Assembly: GCF_024171945.1 (NCBI RefSeq)
Contig: NZ_JAMTCR010000004.1
Location: 496,001-560,000, forward strand
DNA: 64,000 nucleotides
Direction: 5' to 3'
DNA from: Actinokineospora globicatena
GTDB lineage: Bacteria; Actinomycetota; Actinomycetes; Mycobacteriales; Pseudonocardiaceae
The position numbers and the translations under genes are program-made. The notes below the pieces were generated by a model, which was not told where the DNA came from, ran no database searches, and saw nothing but the letters and a program-made list of their open reading frames with translations. Position 1 is the stretch's first letter. The number at the start of each line of letters is the position of its first letter. Shown one piece after another: positions 34,449-42,245 of this stretch.

Positions 34449-35989
34449 CTGCCGGGTTCGACCAGGACCGGCCCGCCCGCATCCTGGTCGTCGACGACAC
34501 CGAGGCCAGCAGGTACGTCACCGGAAGTTGGCTGCGCCGCGGCGGTCACGAGATCATCGAGGCCGACACCGGGGCCGGTGCGCTGGCCGCGCTGCGCGAG
34601 TCCGAGGTGGACCTGGTCATCCTGGACGTGAACCTGCCGGACATGAGCGGGTTCGAGGTCTGCGAGGCGATCAAGAGCGACCCGGCGACGGCGGCGCTGC
34701 CGGTGGTGCACGTGTCCGCCAGCCTGATCGAGGCCAGCGACCGCGCCGCCGGGCTGACCAGGGGCGCCGACGCCTACCTGAGCGAGCCGGTCGACCCGGG
34801 TGAGCTGCAGGCCACGGTGAAGGCCGCGCTGCGGTACTACCGGGCCAGGATCGCGGCCGAGCGGCTGGCCGCCCGGTTGAGCCTGCTCACCGCCGCGAGC
34901 CTGGAGATCAACGCGGCCCGCACGTTCCCGGCGCTGGTCACCGCCGCCGTGCAGGGTGCCGCGGCGGTGCTCGACAGTGCCGCCACCGTCTTGGTGCGGC
35001 TGCGCGACGGCGCCGAGCTGTGGGGGAGCACCGAGGGTGCGGGCAGCCACGTCACGGTGTCGAACACGCGCTTGCTCGACGGCCTCGCGGAGGAAGTCCT
35101 GCCTGAGCGCACCACTTCCGTGTTCCGCACGTTGCCGGATGGCGATACCTGCGCGGTCTTGGCCCGCACCAGGTCGGACCACCCGGCTACCTGTGTCGCG
35201 CTCCCGGCGAAAGCCGTAGTGGCGCAGGAGGAGCGAGACCTGTTGGTCCAGATAGGACTAACTACGGCCGTTGCCGCTGAGGGGCTGCGGGCGTTCGCCG
35301 ACGAACACGACATCGCACTCGCGTTGCAGCGGAGCCTGCTGCCCAGCAGCTTGCCGCGTTCGCCCGGGGTGACCATGGCGGCCCGCTACGTCCCCGCGTC
35401 GACCATCGCTCAGGTCGGCGGTGATTTCTACGAGGTCGCCGAGCTGGGGGACCGGTTGCTGGTGGCCATCGGTGACGTCACCGGGCACTCGATCGAGGCG
35501 GCCAGCGTCATGGGTGAGGTCCGGCACGCCCTGCGCGCTTACGCGATCGAGGGCCACCCGCCGGACCTGATCGTCGAGCTTCTTAACGCGATGCTCCGCC
35601 GGTTCCACCCGGAGGGTCTTACGACGCTGTGCGTGCTTGTGCTGGATCCCGTAGCGGGTAAGGCAACCATCGCGAACGCGGGTCACATCCCGCCGTTGGT
35701 CGTAGACGCGTCCAGTGCGCGCTACCTGCGCTTGCCCGGGGCGTTGCTCGGGGTCAAGACACCCCGCCCGGAGGCGACCACGGTGGACATCCCCTCTGGG
35801 ACGACCGTCGTCCTGATGACCGATGGGCTTATCGAGCGCCGCACGTCCCCCCTCGACGCCGACATGGAGCACCTACGCGCGTCTATGCGGGCCGACGAAG
35901 ACCCGGAGTCGATGTGCGAGCGATTGCTTAGCACCTACGGTCAGAACAAAGACGACGACATCGCCCTCTTGGTGCTACGCCGGGACTGA
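34445..35989 (+). CDS. receiver-GAF-SpoIIE phosphatase response regulator
   Basis: A 514-aa protein. The N-terminal receiver (ILVVDDTEASR; acceptor Asp61 in VILDVNLPDMSG) is followed by a GAF-like region (about 140-285) and a C-terminal SpoIIE/PP2C phosphatase (QVGGDFYEVAEL, AIGDVTGHSIEAASVMGEVR, NAGHIPPLV, MTDGLIERR, NKDDDIALLVL). This is the RsbU/RsbP-type output enzyme that dephosphorylates an RsbV-like STAS protein. Its input may be the preceding kinase, RsbT, or both. GTG at 34445 overlaps the kinase stop by four bases. It is the last gene of the operon; no terminator is evident. Confidence 0.92.
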   Translation: MTAGFDQDRPARILVVDDTEASRYVTGSWLRRGGHEIIEADTGAGALAALRESEVDLVILDVNLPDMSGFEVCEAIKSDPATAALPVVHVSASLIEASDRAAGLTRGADAYLSEPVDPGELQATVKAALRYYRARIAAERLAARLSLLTAASLEINAARTFPALVTAAVQGAAAVLDSAATVLVRLRDGAELWGSTEGAGSHVTVSNTRLLDGLAEEVLPERTTSVFRTLPDGDTCAVLARTRSDHPATCVALPAKAVVAQEERDLLVQIGLTTAVAAEGLRAFADEHDIALALQRSLLPSSLPRSPGVTMAARYVPASTIAQVGGDFYEVAELGDRLLVAIGDVTGHSIEAASVMGEVRHALRAYAIEGHPPDLIVELLNAMLRRFHPEGLTTLCVLVLDPVAGKATIANAGHIPPLVVDASSARYLRLPGALLGVKTPRPEATTVDIPSGTTVVLMTDGLIERRTSPLDADMEHLRASMRADEDPESMCERLLSTYGQNKDDDIALLVLRRD

Positions 35990-36183
35990 TTGCTCTTATT
36001 GGCTGCGATCGGTTGCGCTAACTGGATCAAACGCCGAGTACCGGGTCGATCACGTTTCAACTAACGGCTGCCGACGTCCATGCGTGCGGTAGACGCGACC
36101 GCGCTCGTTTCCGTTGGCGCTCAAGGGGATTCTGGCCCGTTGGGCCGTACGGGTGGTGGCGCTCGTGGCCGCTAACGGATCTT
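35990..36183. other. intergenic region before riboswitch
   Basis: No gene is visible. It should hold the promoter of the riboswitch transcript, but I cannot pick a convincing -35/-10 pair. A short inverted repeat GGCCCGTTGGGCC is present near 36135. Confidence 0.4.
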
Positions 36184-36351
36184 GCGGTCCGTAGTCGCCG
36201 TTGGGCATGATCCGAAGCGTTAAGCAACCGCGCCCACACGGGGAAAGTCCGGTCTGAGCCCGGTGCTGGCCCCGCGAGGTCGGCCGCCCATGTGGCGGCG
36301 GAGCCCACTGCCCCCGCCGGGCGCGGCGTGCTCCGAACTGTCGAGGACCGC
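36184..36351 (+). promoter_or_regulatory. cobalamin riboswitch
   Basis: The segment 36241-36281 (beginning GGGAAAGTCCGGTCTGAGCC, then CGGTGCTGGCCCCGC) follows the conserved B12-riboswitch core: GGGAA, a GGTNNNA-N-CC stem and the C-rich GC-NG-CCCCGC block. GCGGTCC at 36184-36190 pairs with GGACCGC at 36345-36351 and closes a domain of 168 bases, a normal length for this aptamer. It lies 56 bases before the start of a secreted protein. By family rules cobalamin binding should switch expression off. The 3' GACC box is less canonical than the core. Confidence 0.75.
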
Positions 36352-36407
36352 GGGTGGCCCGGGTGCGCCGGGTCGGCCACTGTCCTCCCGCGCGAGAGGC
36401 GTAGGAC

Positions 36408-37631
36408 ATGGGCCTTGGCCCCAGATCAGCAGTCATGGCAGGCGTCACGGCTGTCGCGCTCGTGATGACCCCTCTCGGCGCGGCCGCCCAGGCCGGTGCC
36501 ACCGCCGACGACACCGCCGCCGGGTGGCTCGCGCGCCAGCTGGTCGACGGCGACCACGTCGAGAGCGCCCCGGCCACCCCCGACTTCGACGGCACCGCTG
36601 ACGTGGTCCTCGCGCTCGACGCCGCCGGGGTGGGTGCCGACGCCGCGACCAAGGCGGCCGCGTTCCTCGCCGAGCCGGACGCCGTGCTGGAGTACGTCGG
36701 GGACGGTGCCGCCGAGTCCTACGCCGGACCGCTGGCCAAGCTCGCCCTCGTCGCCGAGTCGCGCGGGCTCGACCCGAGGTCCTTCGGTGAGGTCGACCTG
36801 GTCGCCGGGCTCGGCGCGCTGCAGGCCCCGTCCGGCCGCTTCGTCGACGCCTCGGCCCAGCCGGACCAGTCCGATGGCCTCAGCCAGGCGCTGGCCGTGC
36901 TGGCCCTGGAGCGGGCCGGTGGGGCACCCGCGAAGGCCGTCGACTTCCTGGTCGCGTCGGCCTGCCAGGACGGCGGGTTCCCGGTCGCGCTCGACAGCAC
37001 GTGCCTGTCCGATGTGGAGGGCACCGCAGTCGCGGTGCAGGCGCTGCTCGCCGTGGGGCGCGCCGACGCGGCCACCGCCGGACTCACCTGGTTGATCAGC
37101 CAGCAGTCCGCCACCGGCGGGTTCAAGTCGAGCCTGCCCGACGCGGTAGACAACGCCGCCTCTACCGGCTTGGCCGCGCAGGCCTTGCGCGCGGCCGGTA
37201 AGACTGCCGAGGCCGACAAGGCGGTCGCGTTCCTGACCAGCCTCCAGCAAGGGTGCACCGCCGCTGAGGCCGTCCGCGGCGCCATCTTCGCCACGCCGGG
37301 ATCCAATGTTGGTGCCGTTAGCGCTACCAGCCTCGCGATCCCCGGCATCGTCGGAATCAGCTACGCCAAGGTGAGCTCGGTAGGCGCGAGCAACGCACTG
37401 CCCACGGTGGACTGCACGACGCCTACGACGTCCAGCACGCCGCCGACCATCAACCCGGTTCTCAACCCTGGCGGCAACAATGGCGCGGCGCCCGTGCCGC
37501 AGGGAGCCAACGCGCCTGCTCTAGCTGCTACCGGGATCTACCGTCCCTCGGTTGCGTGGGTAGGTGTTCTGCTGCTCTTGAGTGGTGTCGCTCTTGTCGC
37601 GCTGACCCGTCGTCGCGCGTCTGCCCGATAG
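36408..37631 (+). CDS. wall-anchored prenyltransferase/squalene-oxidase repeat protein
   Basis: A 407-aa surface protein. A signal peptide (AVMAGVTAVALVMTPLGAAA, about 8-27) is followed by alpha/alpha repeats of the prenyltransferase/squalene-oxidase type (LARQLVDGDH, LVASACQDGGFP, WLISQQSATGGFKSS). A Pro/Asn/Thr-rich linker leads to LAATG, a hydrophobic helix (VAWVGVLLLLSGVALVAL) and RRRASAR, a class E sortase-type signal (LAXTG). The alpha/alpha-barrel fold is shared with transcobalamin and intrinsic factor, so with the B12 riboswitch upstream I infer a surface cobalamin-binding protein. It lacks catalytic Asp motifs of terpene cyclases. ATG at 36408 follows GAGAGG. Confidence 0.85.
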   Translation: MGLGPRSAVMAGVTAVALVMTPLGAAAQAGATADDTAAGWLARQLVDGDHVESAPATPDFDGTADVVLALDAAGVGADAATKAAAFLAEPDAVLEYVGDGAAESYAGPLAKLALVAESRGLDPRSFGEVDLVAGLGALQAPSGRFVDASAQPDQSDGLSQALAVLALERAGGAPAKAVDFLVASACQDGGFPVALDSTCLSDVEGTAVAVQALLAVGRADAATAGLTWLISQQSATGGFKSSLPDAVDNAASTGLAAQALRAAGKTAEADKAVAFLTSLQQGCTAAEAVRGAIFATPGSNVGAVSATSLAIPGIVGISYAKVSSVGASNALPTVDCTTPTTSSTPPTINPVLNPGGNNGAAPVPQGANAPALAATGIYRPSVAWVGVLLLLSGVALVALTRRRASAR

Positions 37632-37636
37632 CGCTG

Positions 37637-37670
37637 TGTGAGAGGACCGGGACAGCCCGGTCCTCTCACA
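37637..37670 (+). terminator. hairpin terminator
   Basis: Perfect 15-bp arms 37637-37651 and 37656-37670 with a 4-base loop, six bases after the stop of the wall protein. Confidence 0.8.
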
Positions 37671-37794
37671 TCGCCGTCGCGGCAGCCGAATCCAATTCTG
37701 TGTATTGCTTCCTCGGCTCGACCCTTGAGCCTGCCGCCGCCGTGCGCTCATGCTGTGGGGACACCCCGCTGAGCAACCCCTGGAGGAGCGCACT

Positions 37795-38739
37795 GTGACA
37801 ATGGCCGCGTCGACCACCGACGACGGGGAGGACCTGTCGGCCGAGCTGACCGCCGCCCTGCGCGCGGGCCCGTTCGACCGTGCGCTCGACCTGGCGATCC
37901 GTCGCCGCGGCTTGAGCCTGGAGGCGGTCCAGCGGCGGGTCGCGCTGCGCGGTGCCACGGTCAGCCAGGCCACTCTCAGCTACTGGCGCCGGGGCGGCCG
38001 CCGCCCGGACGGCGACCGCTCGCTGCGGGCCGTGCGCGCCCTGGAGGACAGCCTCGGCCTGCCCCGCTCCGCTCTGGAGCGCCTGATCACGCCCGCTCGC
38101 CCCCGGGCCGCCGAGGACACCGCGGCCGGTCTGGCCAGCGCGCTGGACCTCACGACGGCCGCGATCGAGTCGTGCGACGGCATCGACCTCGCGGGCAACA
38201 CCCGGCTGGCCCTGATGTCGCTGCACCAGCACGTCCACATCGGTCCCGACCGCACCGAGCGGTTGGTGCGCACCGAGGTCGTCGCGACCGCCAGGGTCAA
38301 CGGCGTGGACCGCTGGGTCTGCTTCTTCCACCCGCAGGACGGCGAGGGCCACCACCCCACGCTGCGCACCACCGAGTGCTGCAGTCCCGCGCGAGTCCGC
38401 ACGGACCTGGAGACCGAACTCCTCGCCGTAGAGCTTCGCTTCGACTACCCCTTGCGCGCGGGGGACACCTACGTCTACGCCTACGAGATCGGCTACGAAG
38501 GCCCTCCGCCAGCGACTGACTACGCGCAGTACGGTCTGCGGACCCCGGCCCGCCAACTGCTGATCCAGGTCACGTTCGACCGTGAGCAACCGCCGGTGCG
38601 CTGCTATCGGTACTACAAGAGCCCCACGGGTCTCAGCGCCAACGACGCCGAACTCCCTCTAGGCCCGAGTATGACCACCCACATCGCCGTGCCCGATGCG
38701 CCGCCTGGCGTTCACGGCATCCGTTGGGAGTGGGACTAA
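37795..38739 (+). CDS. helix-turn-helix domain protein of unknown role
   Basis: A 314-aa protein. Residues about 20-90 look like an XRE-type helix-turn-helix (LAIRRRGLSLEAVQRRVALR, then VSQATLSYWRRGGRRPD and LRAVRALEDSLGLP). Residues 150-314 form a strand-rich domain with VHIGPDRTERLVRTEVVATA and a Cys/His/Tyr-rich part; it could be a ligand sensor. GTG at 37795 is chosen because GGAGGAG lies six bases upstream; an ATG two codons later is an alternative. It is monocistronic, bounded by hairpins on both sides. No target is evident. Confidence 0.72.
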   Translation: MTMAASTTDDGEDLSAELTAALRAGPFDRALDLAIRRRGLSLEAVQRRVALRGATVSQATLSYWRRGGRRPDGDRSLRAVRALEDSLGLPRSALERLITPARPRAAEDTAAGLASALDLTTAAIESCDGIDLAGNTRLALMSLHQHVHIGPDRTERLVRTEVVATARVNGVDRWVCFFHPQDGEGHHPTLRTTECCSPARVRTDLETELLAVELRFDYPLRAGDTYVYAYEIGYEGPPPATDYAQYGLRTPARQLLIQVTFDREQPPVRCYRYYKSPTGLSANDAELPLGPSMTTHIAVPDAPPGVHGIRWEWD

Positions 38740-38768
38740 CCGGTCGCGGACCGAAGCCCGCGACCGGT
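38739..38768. terminator. bidirectional terminator
   Basis: Arms of 11 bp (38739-38749 and 38758-38768) with an 8-base loop lie between the convergent HTH gene and the M64 peptidase gene. Confidence 0.7.
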
Positions 38769-38773
38769 AGCAC

Positions 38774-39757
38774 CTAGCGGGCAGGCGCCTTGCGGGCGAT
38801 CGCTGCCTTCATGATGTCGAGACCGATCAGGTTGAACGGGCGCCCTAGGCTCCGCATCAACGAGTTGTCGGTTGGCCGGTAGACACCACGCTTGTAGTAG
38901 TAGCCGCCCTGGTAGGTGCCGATAACGCCACCGTCGGGGGAGGCCTTCCCGATGTAGGAGTACCACTTGACGCGGTAGCGCGTCATCGTCGCGCTCGGGT
39001 AGATGGACACGTTGGCCTCGCGGGGCTCGGCGCCCGTGTAGAGGTCGTTGGGGTAGTCGTACTCGTCAGCGAGGCCGCCGATGGAGTGGCCCAGTTCGTG
39101 CGCCACGATCTGGCCGGACTGGGCGTTGCCGCCCGACGAGGTCGCGACCCCGCCACCGGCGCCGCCGTACTTCGTGCTGTTGGCCACGGCCAGCACCTGG
39201 TCGGCCCCGGGCGCCAGCGCGGCGTACTGCTTGGCCTTGGTCTCGTTGACGCACAGCAACCGCTCCATGTCGCCGCACCAGAAGTACATGTCCAGCGCGG
39301 TGCTGCGGCTCACCCCCTTGCTCGGGTCGTTGTCCACACCGGACTGCGCGGAGACCACGTTGACCTGCCACACGTTGAACGAGTTCTTCATCGACTTGAA
39401 CGGCTCGACCTGGATCAGCTCGTTCCAGCGGTTGAGCACGTGCTGGTGGTAGGTGGCCAGCTGGGCCGAGGTGTAGCCGTCGCCGACGAACACGAGGTCG
39501 AACTTCGAGCTCGACGGACCGGCCTGCTGGATGGTGACGACGTCGGCGCTGACCGCGGCGAGCGGGGCTGCCGAGGCCACGGGCGCGGGGACGCGCGCCT
39601 GGCTGATCTTGCCGTCGGGGGAGAAGACCTCCTTGACGACGGTGGCCGCCGCGGGGGCGGGATCGGGTGCCGCGGTGGCGGCGGGCTGGATCGCGGCCAC
39701 GACACCGGCGGCGATACCGGCCGCCGCCACGGCGGCGAGCAGGGACTTCGTGCGCAT
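38774..39757 (-). CDS. secreted M64-family metallopeptidase
   Basis: A 327-aa exported zinc peptidase of the IgA-peptidase M64 type. A signal peptide (about 1-29, ending AATAA) is followed by a propeptide-like Ala/Pro stretch, then FDLVFVGDGYT, typical of the family. The zinc site is HELGHSIGGLADEY (His220, Glu221, His224). Two cysteines (WCGDMERLLCVNE) are spaced for a disulfide. ATG at 39757 has ACGGAG upstream. It is divergent from the LysR gene, so the LysR operator may also affect it. Confidence 0.88.
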   Translation of the reverse strand: MRTKSLLAAVAAAGIAAGVVAAIQPAATAAPDPAPAAATVVKEVFSPDGKISQARVPAPVASAAPLAAVSADVVTIQQAGPSSSKFDLVFVGDGYTSAQLATYHQHVLNRWNELIQVEPFKSMKNSFNVWQVNVVSAQSGVDNDPSKGVSRSTALDMYFWCGDMERLLCVNETKAKQYAALAPGADQVLAVANSTKYGGAGGGVATSSGGNAQSGQIVAHELGHSIGGLADEYDYPNDLYTGAEPREANVSIYPSATMTRYRVKWYSYIGKASPDGGVIGTYQGGYYYKRGVYRPTDNSLMRSLGRPFNLIGLDIMKAAIARKAPAR

Positions 39758-39854
39758 GATGCTCCGTTCAGGCAGGGAACCACGCAGGGGGGACGGGAGC
39801 GCAGAGCCCGCCCACTATCGCCCGCACGCCGAGCACCCGGGTAATCACAGATTG

Positions 39855-39871
39855 CATAACCCGGTTTTATG
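39855..39871. promoter_or_regulatory. LysR-type operator candidate
   Basis: CATAA at 39855-39859 and TTATG at 39867-39871 form an inverted repeat with a 7-base spacer, so T-N11-A positions fit LysR-family boxes. It sits 16 bases upstream of the lysR -35 hexamer, a usual autoregulatory position. Confidence 0.5.
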
Positions 39872-39886
39872 AGTGGCTCTGATCTG

Positions 39887-39916
39887 TTGAACGGCGCCGA
39901 GTGCCAGACCTAGGCT
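39887..39916 (+). promoter_or_regulatory. promoter of the LysR gene
   Basis: TTGAAC (39887-39892) and TAGGCT (39911-39916) are separated by 18 bases. The predicted start site at about 39923 coincides with the ATG, so the mRNA is probably leaderless, in agreement with the missing ribosome site. Confidence 0.6.
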
Positions 39917-39922
39917 CGGCGG

Positions 39923-40876
39923 ATGGAACTGGAGCTGCGCCACCTGCGGACGGTCTGCGTCATCGCCGAGACCGGCAGCCTCACCAAGGCGGCCACCGTG
40001 CTGCGGTTGTCGCAGCCAGCCCTCACCGCCCGGCTCCGGCGGGTCGAGGCCGAGATCGGCGCGCCGCTCTTCGCGCGGGGGCCGCGGGGGATGGCACCGA
40101 CGGTCGTCGGCGAGTTCGTGCTCTCGCGCGCACGGGCGATCCTGCACAGCGTCGCCGATCTGCACCGTGGCGCTGCCCGCTACTTCGACGCGAGCGAGCC
40201 CGTGATCGCTCTAGGCGGCGCGGTCGGCTCAGTGTCGGTAGGGCTAGCGGAGCGGATAGGGGAGACCCTGACCGGTATAGAGGTGCGCCTGACCATGGAG
40301 TACTCGCCGCGCCTGCTCTGGGACCTCATCGCGGCGGACAGGCTCGACGCCATCGCCACGGTCGACTACCCGGGGTACGAACTCTCCTCTACGCCCGACA
40401 TCGAGTGCACCACCATCGCGCGTGAACCCATCTTCGTGGCCTTAGCGGAATGCGATCCCCTGGTCGAGAACAGCGAGATAGCGCTACCGGATCTCGCTGA
40501 TCGCACGTGGGTGATGACGCCGTCCGATGGCGCGGGATGGCCAGACTGCTTCCACGCGGCCTGCGAGCACGCCGGGTTCACACCGCGCGTCCGGTATACC
40601 TCGCCCAGCACCGAGTCCATCCGTGACCTGGTAGCCCATAACCGCGCGGTCACAGCGTGCCAAGCTGTGTACCGCGGTGGCGACGGCATCGTCGTGCGCC
40701 CTCTGGCAGGTAGCCCTGTCGAGATGCGCCACGTCTTGGCTTACCGCCGCGAGGGACCACTGGGCGAGCACGCGGCGTCCGTGATCGAGCTTGCTCAGGA
40801 CGCCTACTGGGCTTACGCGAAGCAACACGCCCACCAGTTCGGCGAGCTGCTGCACCACGCCCAGTTAGTCCACTGA
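39923..40876 (+). CDS. LysR family transcriptional regulator
   Basis: A 317-aa LysR regulator. The N-terminal winged helix-turn-helix (about 4-63) reads LRHLRTVCVIAETGSLTKAA then LRLSQPALTARLRRVEAEIG. The co-inducer domain follows (about 90-300). ATG at 39923 is supported by the leaderless promoter. TTA codons lie at 40442 and 40865. The TTA at 40865-40867 is also, on the opposite strand, the TAA stop of cobF; the two genes converge and overlap by 12 bases. The target could be the divergent peptidase gene. Confidence 0.92.
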   Translation: MELELRHLRTVCVIAETGSLTKAATVLRLSQPALTARLRRVEAEIGAPLFARGPRGMAPTVVGEFVLSRARAILHSVADLHRGAARYFDASEPVIALGGAVGSVSVGLAERIGETLTGIEVRLTMEYSPRLLWDLIAADRLDAIATVDYPGYELSSTPDIECTTIAREPIFVALAECDPLVENSEIALPDLADRTWVMTPSDGAGWPDCFHAACEHAGFTPRVRYTSPSTESIRDLVAHNRAVTACQAVYRGGDGIVVRPLAGSPVEMRHVLAYRREGPLGEHAASVIELAQDAYWAYAKQHAHQFGELLHHAQLVH

Positions 40877-41644
40877 GGACCTCTTACGGCGGAGCAGGTA
40901 GGTGTCCATGATCCAGCCCTTGTCCTGCCGGGCCTTCTCGCGCGTGTCCCTGATCTGCTCGGCTACCTCAGACAGCGGGCCCGACACGATGATCTCGTCC
41001 GCCGTTCCCACATAAGCACCCCAGTGAATGTGGATGTCGGGGTCGTTCGCGTAGGCGAGGTAAGCGTCCCTGGCGTCGAGCATCACCACGACGTCGTCTA
41101 CGCCGTCCGGCCACGCTTGTTCCAACCGCCGCCCGGTTGTCACCTGCACCGCTCCGCCTACCTGGTTGAGGGTGGTGTGACAGCGCGCGGCCAACGCGGA
41201 GACACTGCTGATGCCCGGGTGGACGAGCACCTCGAACTCCAGGTTCCCGCGCGCGCGAATGTCATCCACGACCGAGATGATGCTGTCGTAGAGCGAAGGG
41301 TCACCCCAGACCAGGAACGCCCCGGTCTCACCGGGTGCCAGGTTGTCCGCGATCAACCGCTCGCACGCGTCCGCTCGCCGCTTGCGCCAGTCCGCGACCG
41401 CCTCGCCGTAGCCCGCCTCGGTGCGCACCCGCTGCGGGTCCTGCACCCGCGCGAGCCGGTAACCGCCAGCGGGGACGTGCGCGTCGAGGATCACCTGCCG
41501 CAGGTCCGAGAGCTCCCCGGCCGCGTCCGGCTTGTCCAGGAAGAAGAACACGTCGGCCCGGGTCATCGCGGCCACCGCGCCGACCGTCACGTGGTCGGGG
41601 TCACCGGCGCCGATCCCGATGATCTCCACTCGCGTCGCGTCCAT
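40865..41644 (-). CDS. cobF: precorrin-6A synthase (deacetylating) CobF
   Basis: A 259-aa SAM-dependent methyltransferase of the corrin C1 step, a defining enzyme of the oxygen-dependent cobalamin route. It has the family start VEIIGIGAGDPDHVTVGAVA, FLVWGDPSLYDSIISVV, VHPGISSVSALAARC and a C-terminal WIMDTYLLRRKR. Length is normal. ATG at 41644 lies 58 bases from the divergent cobU ATG, so the two share a promoter region. No other corrin-ring methyltransferase gene is in the window. Confidence 0.95.
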   Translation of the reverse strand: MDATRVEIIGIGAGDPDHVTVGAVAAMTRADVFFFLDKPDAAGELSDLRQVILDAHVPAGGYRLARVQDPQRVRTEAGYGEAVADWRKRRADACERLIADNLAPGETGAFLVWGDPSLYDSIISVVDDIRARGNLEFEVLVHPGISSVSALAARCHTTLNQVGGAVQVTTGRRLEQAWPDGVDDVVVMLDARDAYLAYANDPDIHIHWGAYVGTADEIIVSGPLSEVAEQIRDTREKARQDKGWIMDTYLLRRKRSSVD

Positions 41645-41702
41645 GCCAAGACCCTAACCGGGCCCGGGTCGATCACCCGACCGCGGCTGACAGGATGGCC
41701 CG

Positions 41703-42245
41703 ATGGACAGCCAGCCGCAGCGGACCCTCGTGCTCGGCGGCACGCGGTCCGGCAAGTCCGCGCACGCCGAGGGCCTGCTGCGTGGCGACGGACCGGTCGA
41801 CTACCTCGCCACCGCGCGCCGCGACCCCGGTGACGCCGAGTGGTCGGCCCGCATCGCCGAGCACGTCGCCCGCAGGCCCGCCCACTGGCGCACCACCGAG
41901 GTCCCCGTCGCCTCCGCCCTCGCGGCCTTCCTGCGCTCCGCCGATCCGGGCGACCCGCCGATCCTCGTCGACGACATCGCGACCTGGGTCACCGGCGTGC
42001 TCGACGACACCGGCTGGGATCGCGCGAACCGGCCGATCACCGTCATGGACGACCTCGTCGCGGCCGTCGCCCAGTGCCGGGCGCGGTTGGTGCTGGTATC
42101 CGCCGAGGTGGGTCTCGGGGTCGTGCCGTCCACCAGCGCGGGCCGCCTCTTCCGAGACGAGTTGGGTGCACTCAACGCCGATCTAGCCGCACAATGCGAC
42201 GAGGTTCTCTTACTCGTAGCCGGTATCCCACTGAGGTTGCGCTGA
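41703..42245 (+). CDS. cobU: adenosylcobinamide kinase/GTP transferase CobU
   Basis: A 180-aa nucleotide-loop assembly enzyme. The P-loop is LGGTRSGKSAHAE at the N-terminus, the YLATA segment follows, and VDDIATWV and VSAEVGLGVVPS match the family. It phosphorylates adenosylcobinamide and adds GMP to make adenosyl-GDP-cobinamide. A TTA codon is at 42210. Its TGA overlaps the cobS ATG (TGATG at 42243-42247), giving translational coupling. cobT, usually nearby, is absent. Confidence 0.94.
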   Translation: MDSQPQRTLVLGGTRSGKSAHAEGLLRGDGPVDYLATARRDPGDAEWSARIAEHVARRPAHWRTTEVPVASALAAFLRSADPGDPPILVDDIATWVTGVLDDTGWDRANRPITVMDDLVAAVAQCRARLVLVSAEVGLGVVPSTSAGRLFRDELGALNADLAAQCDEVLLLVAGIPLRLR

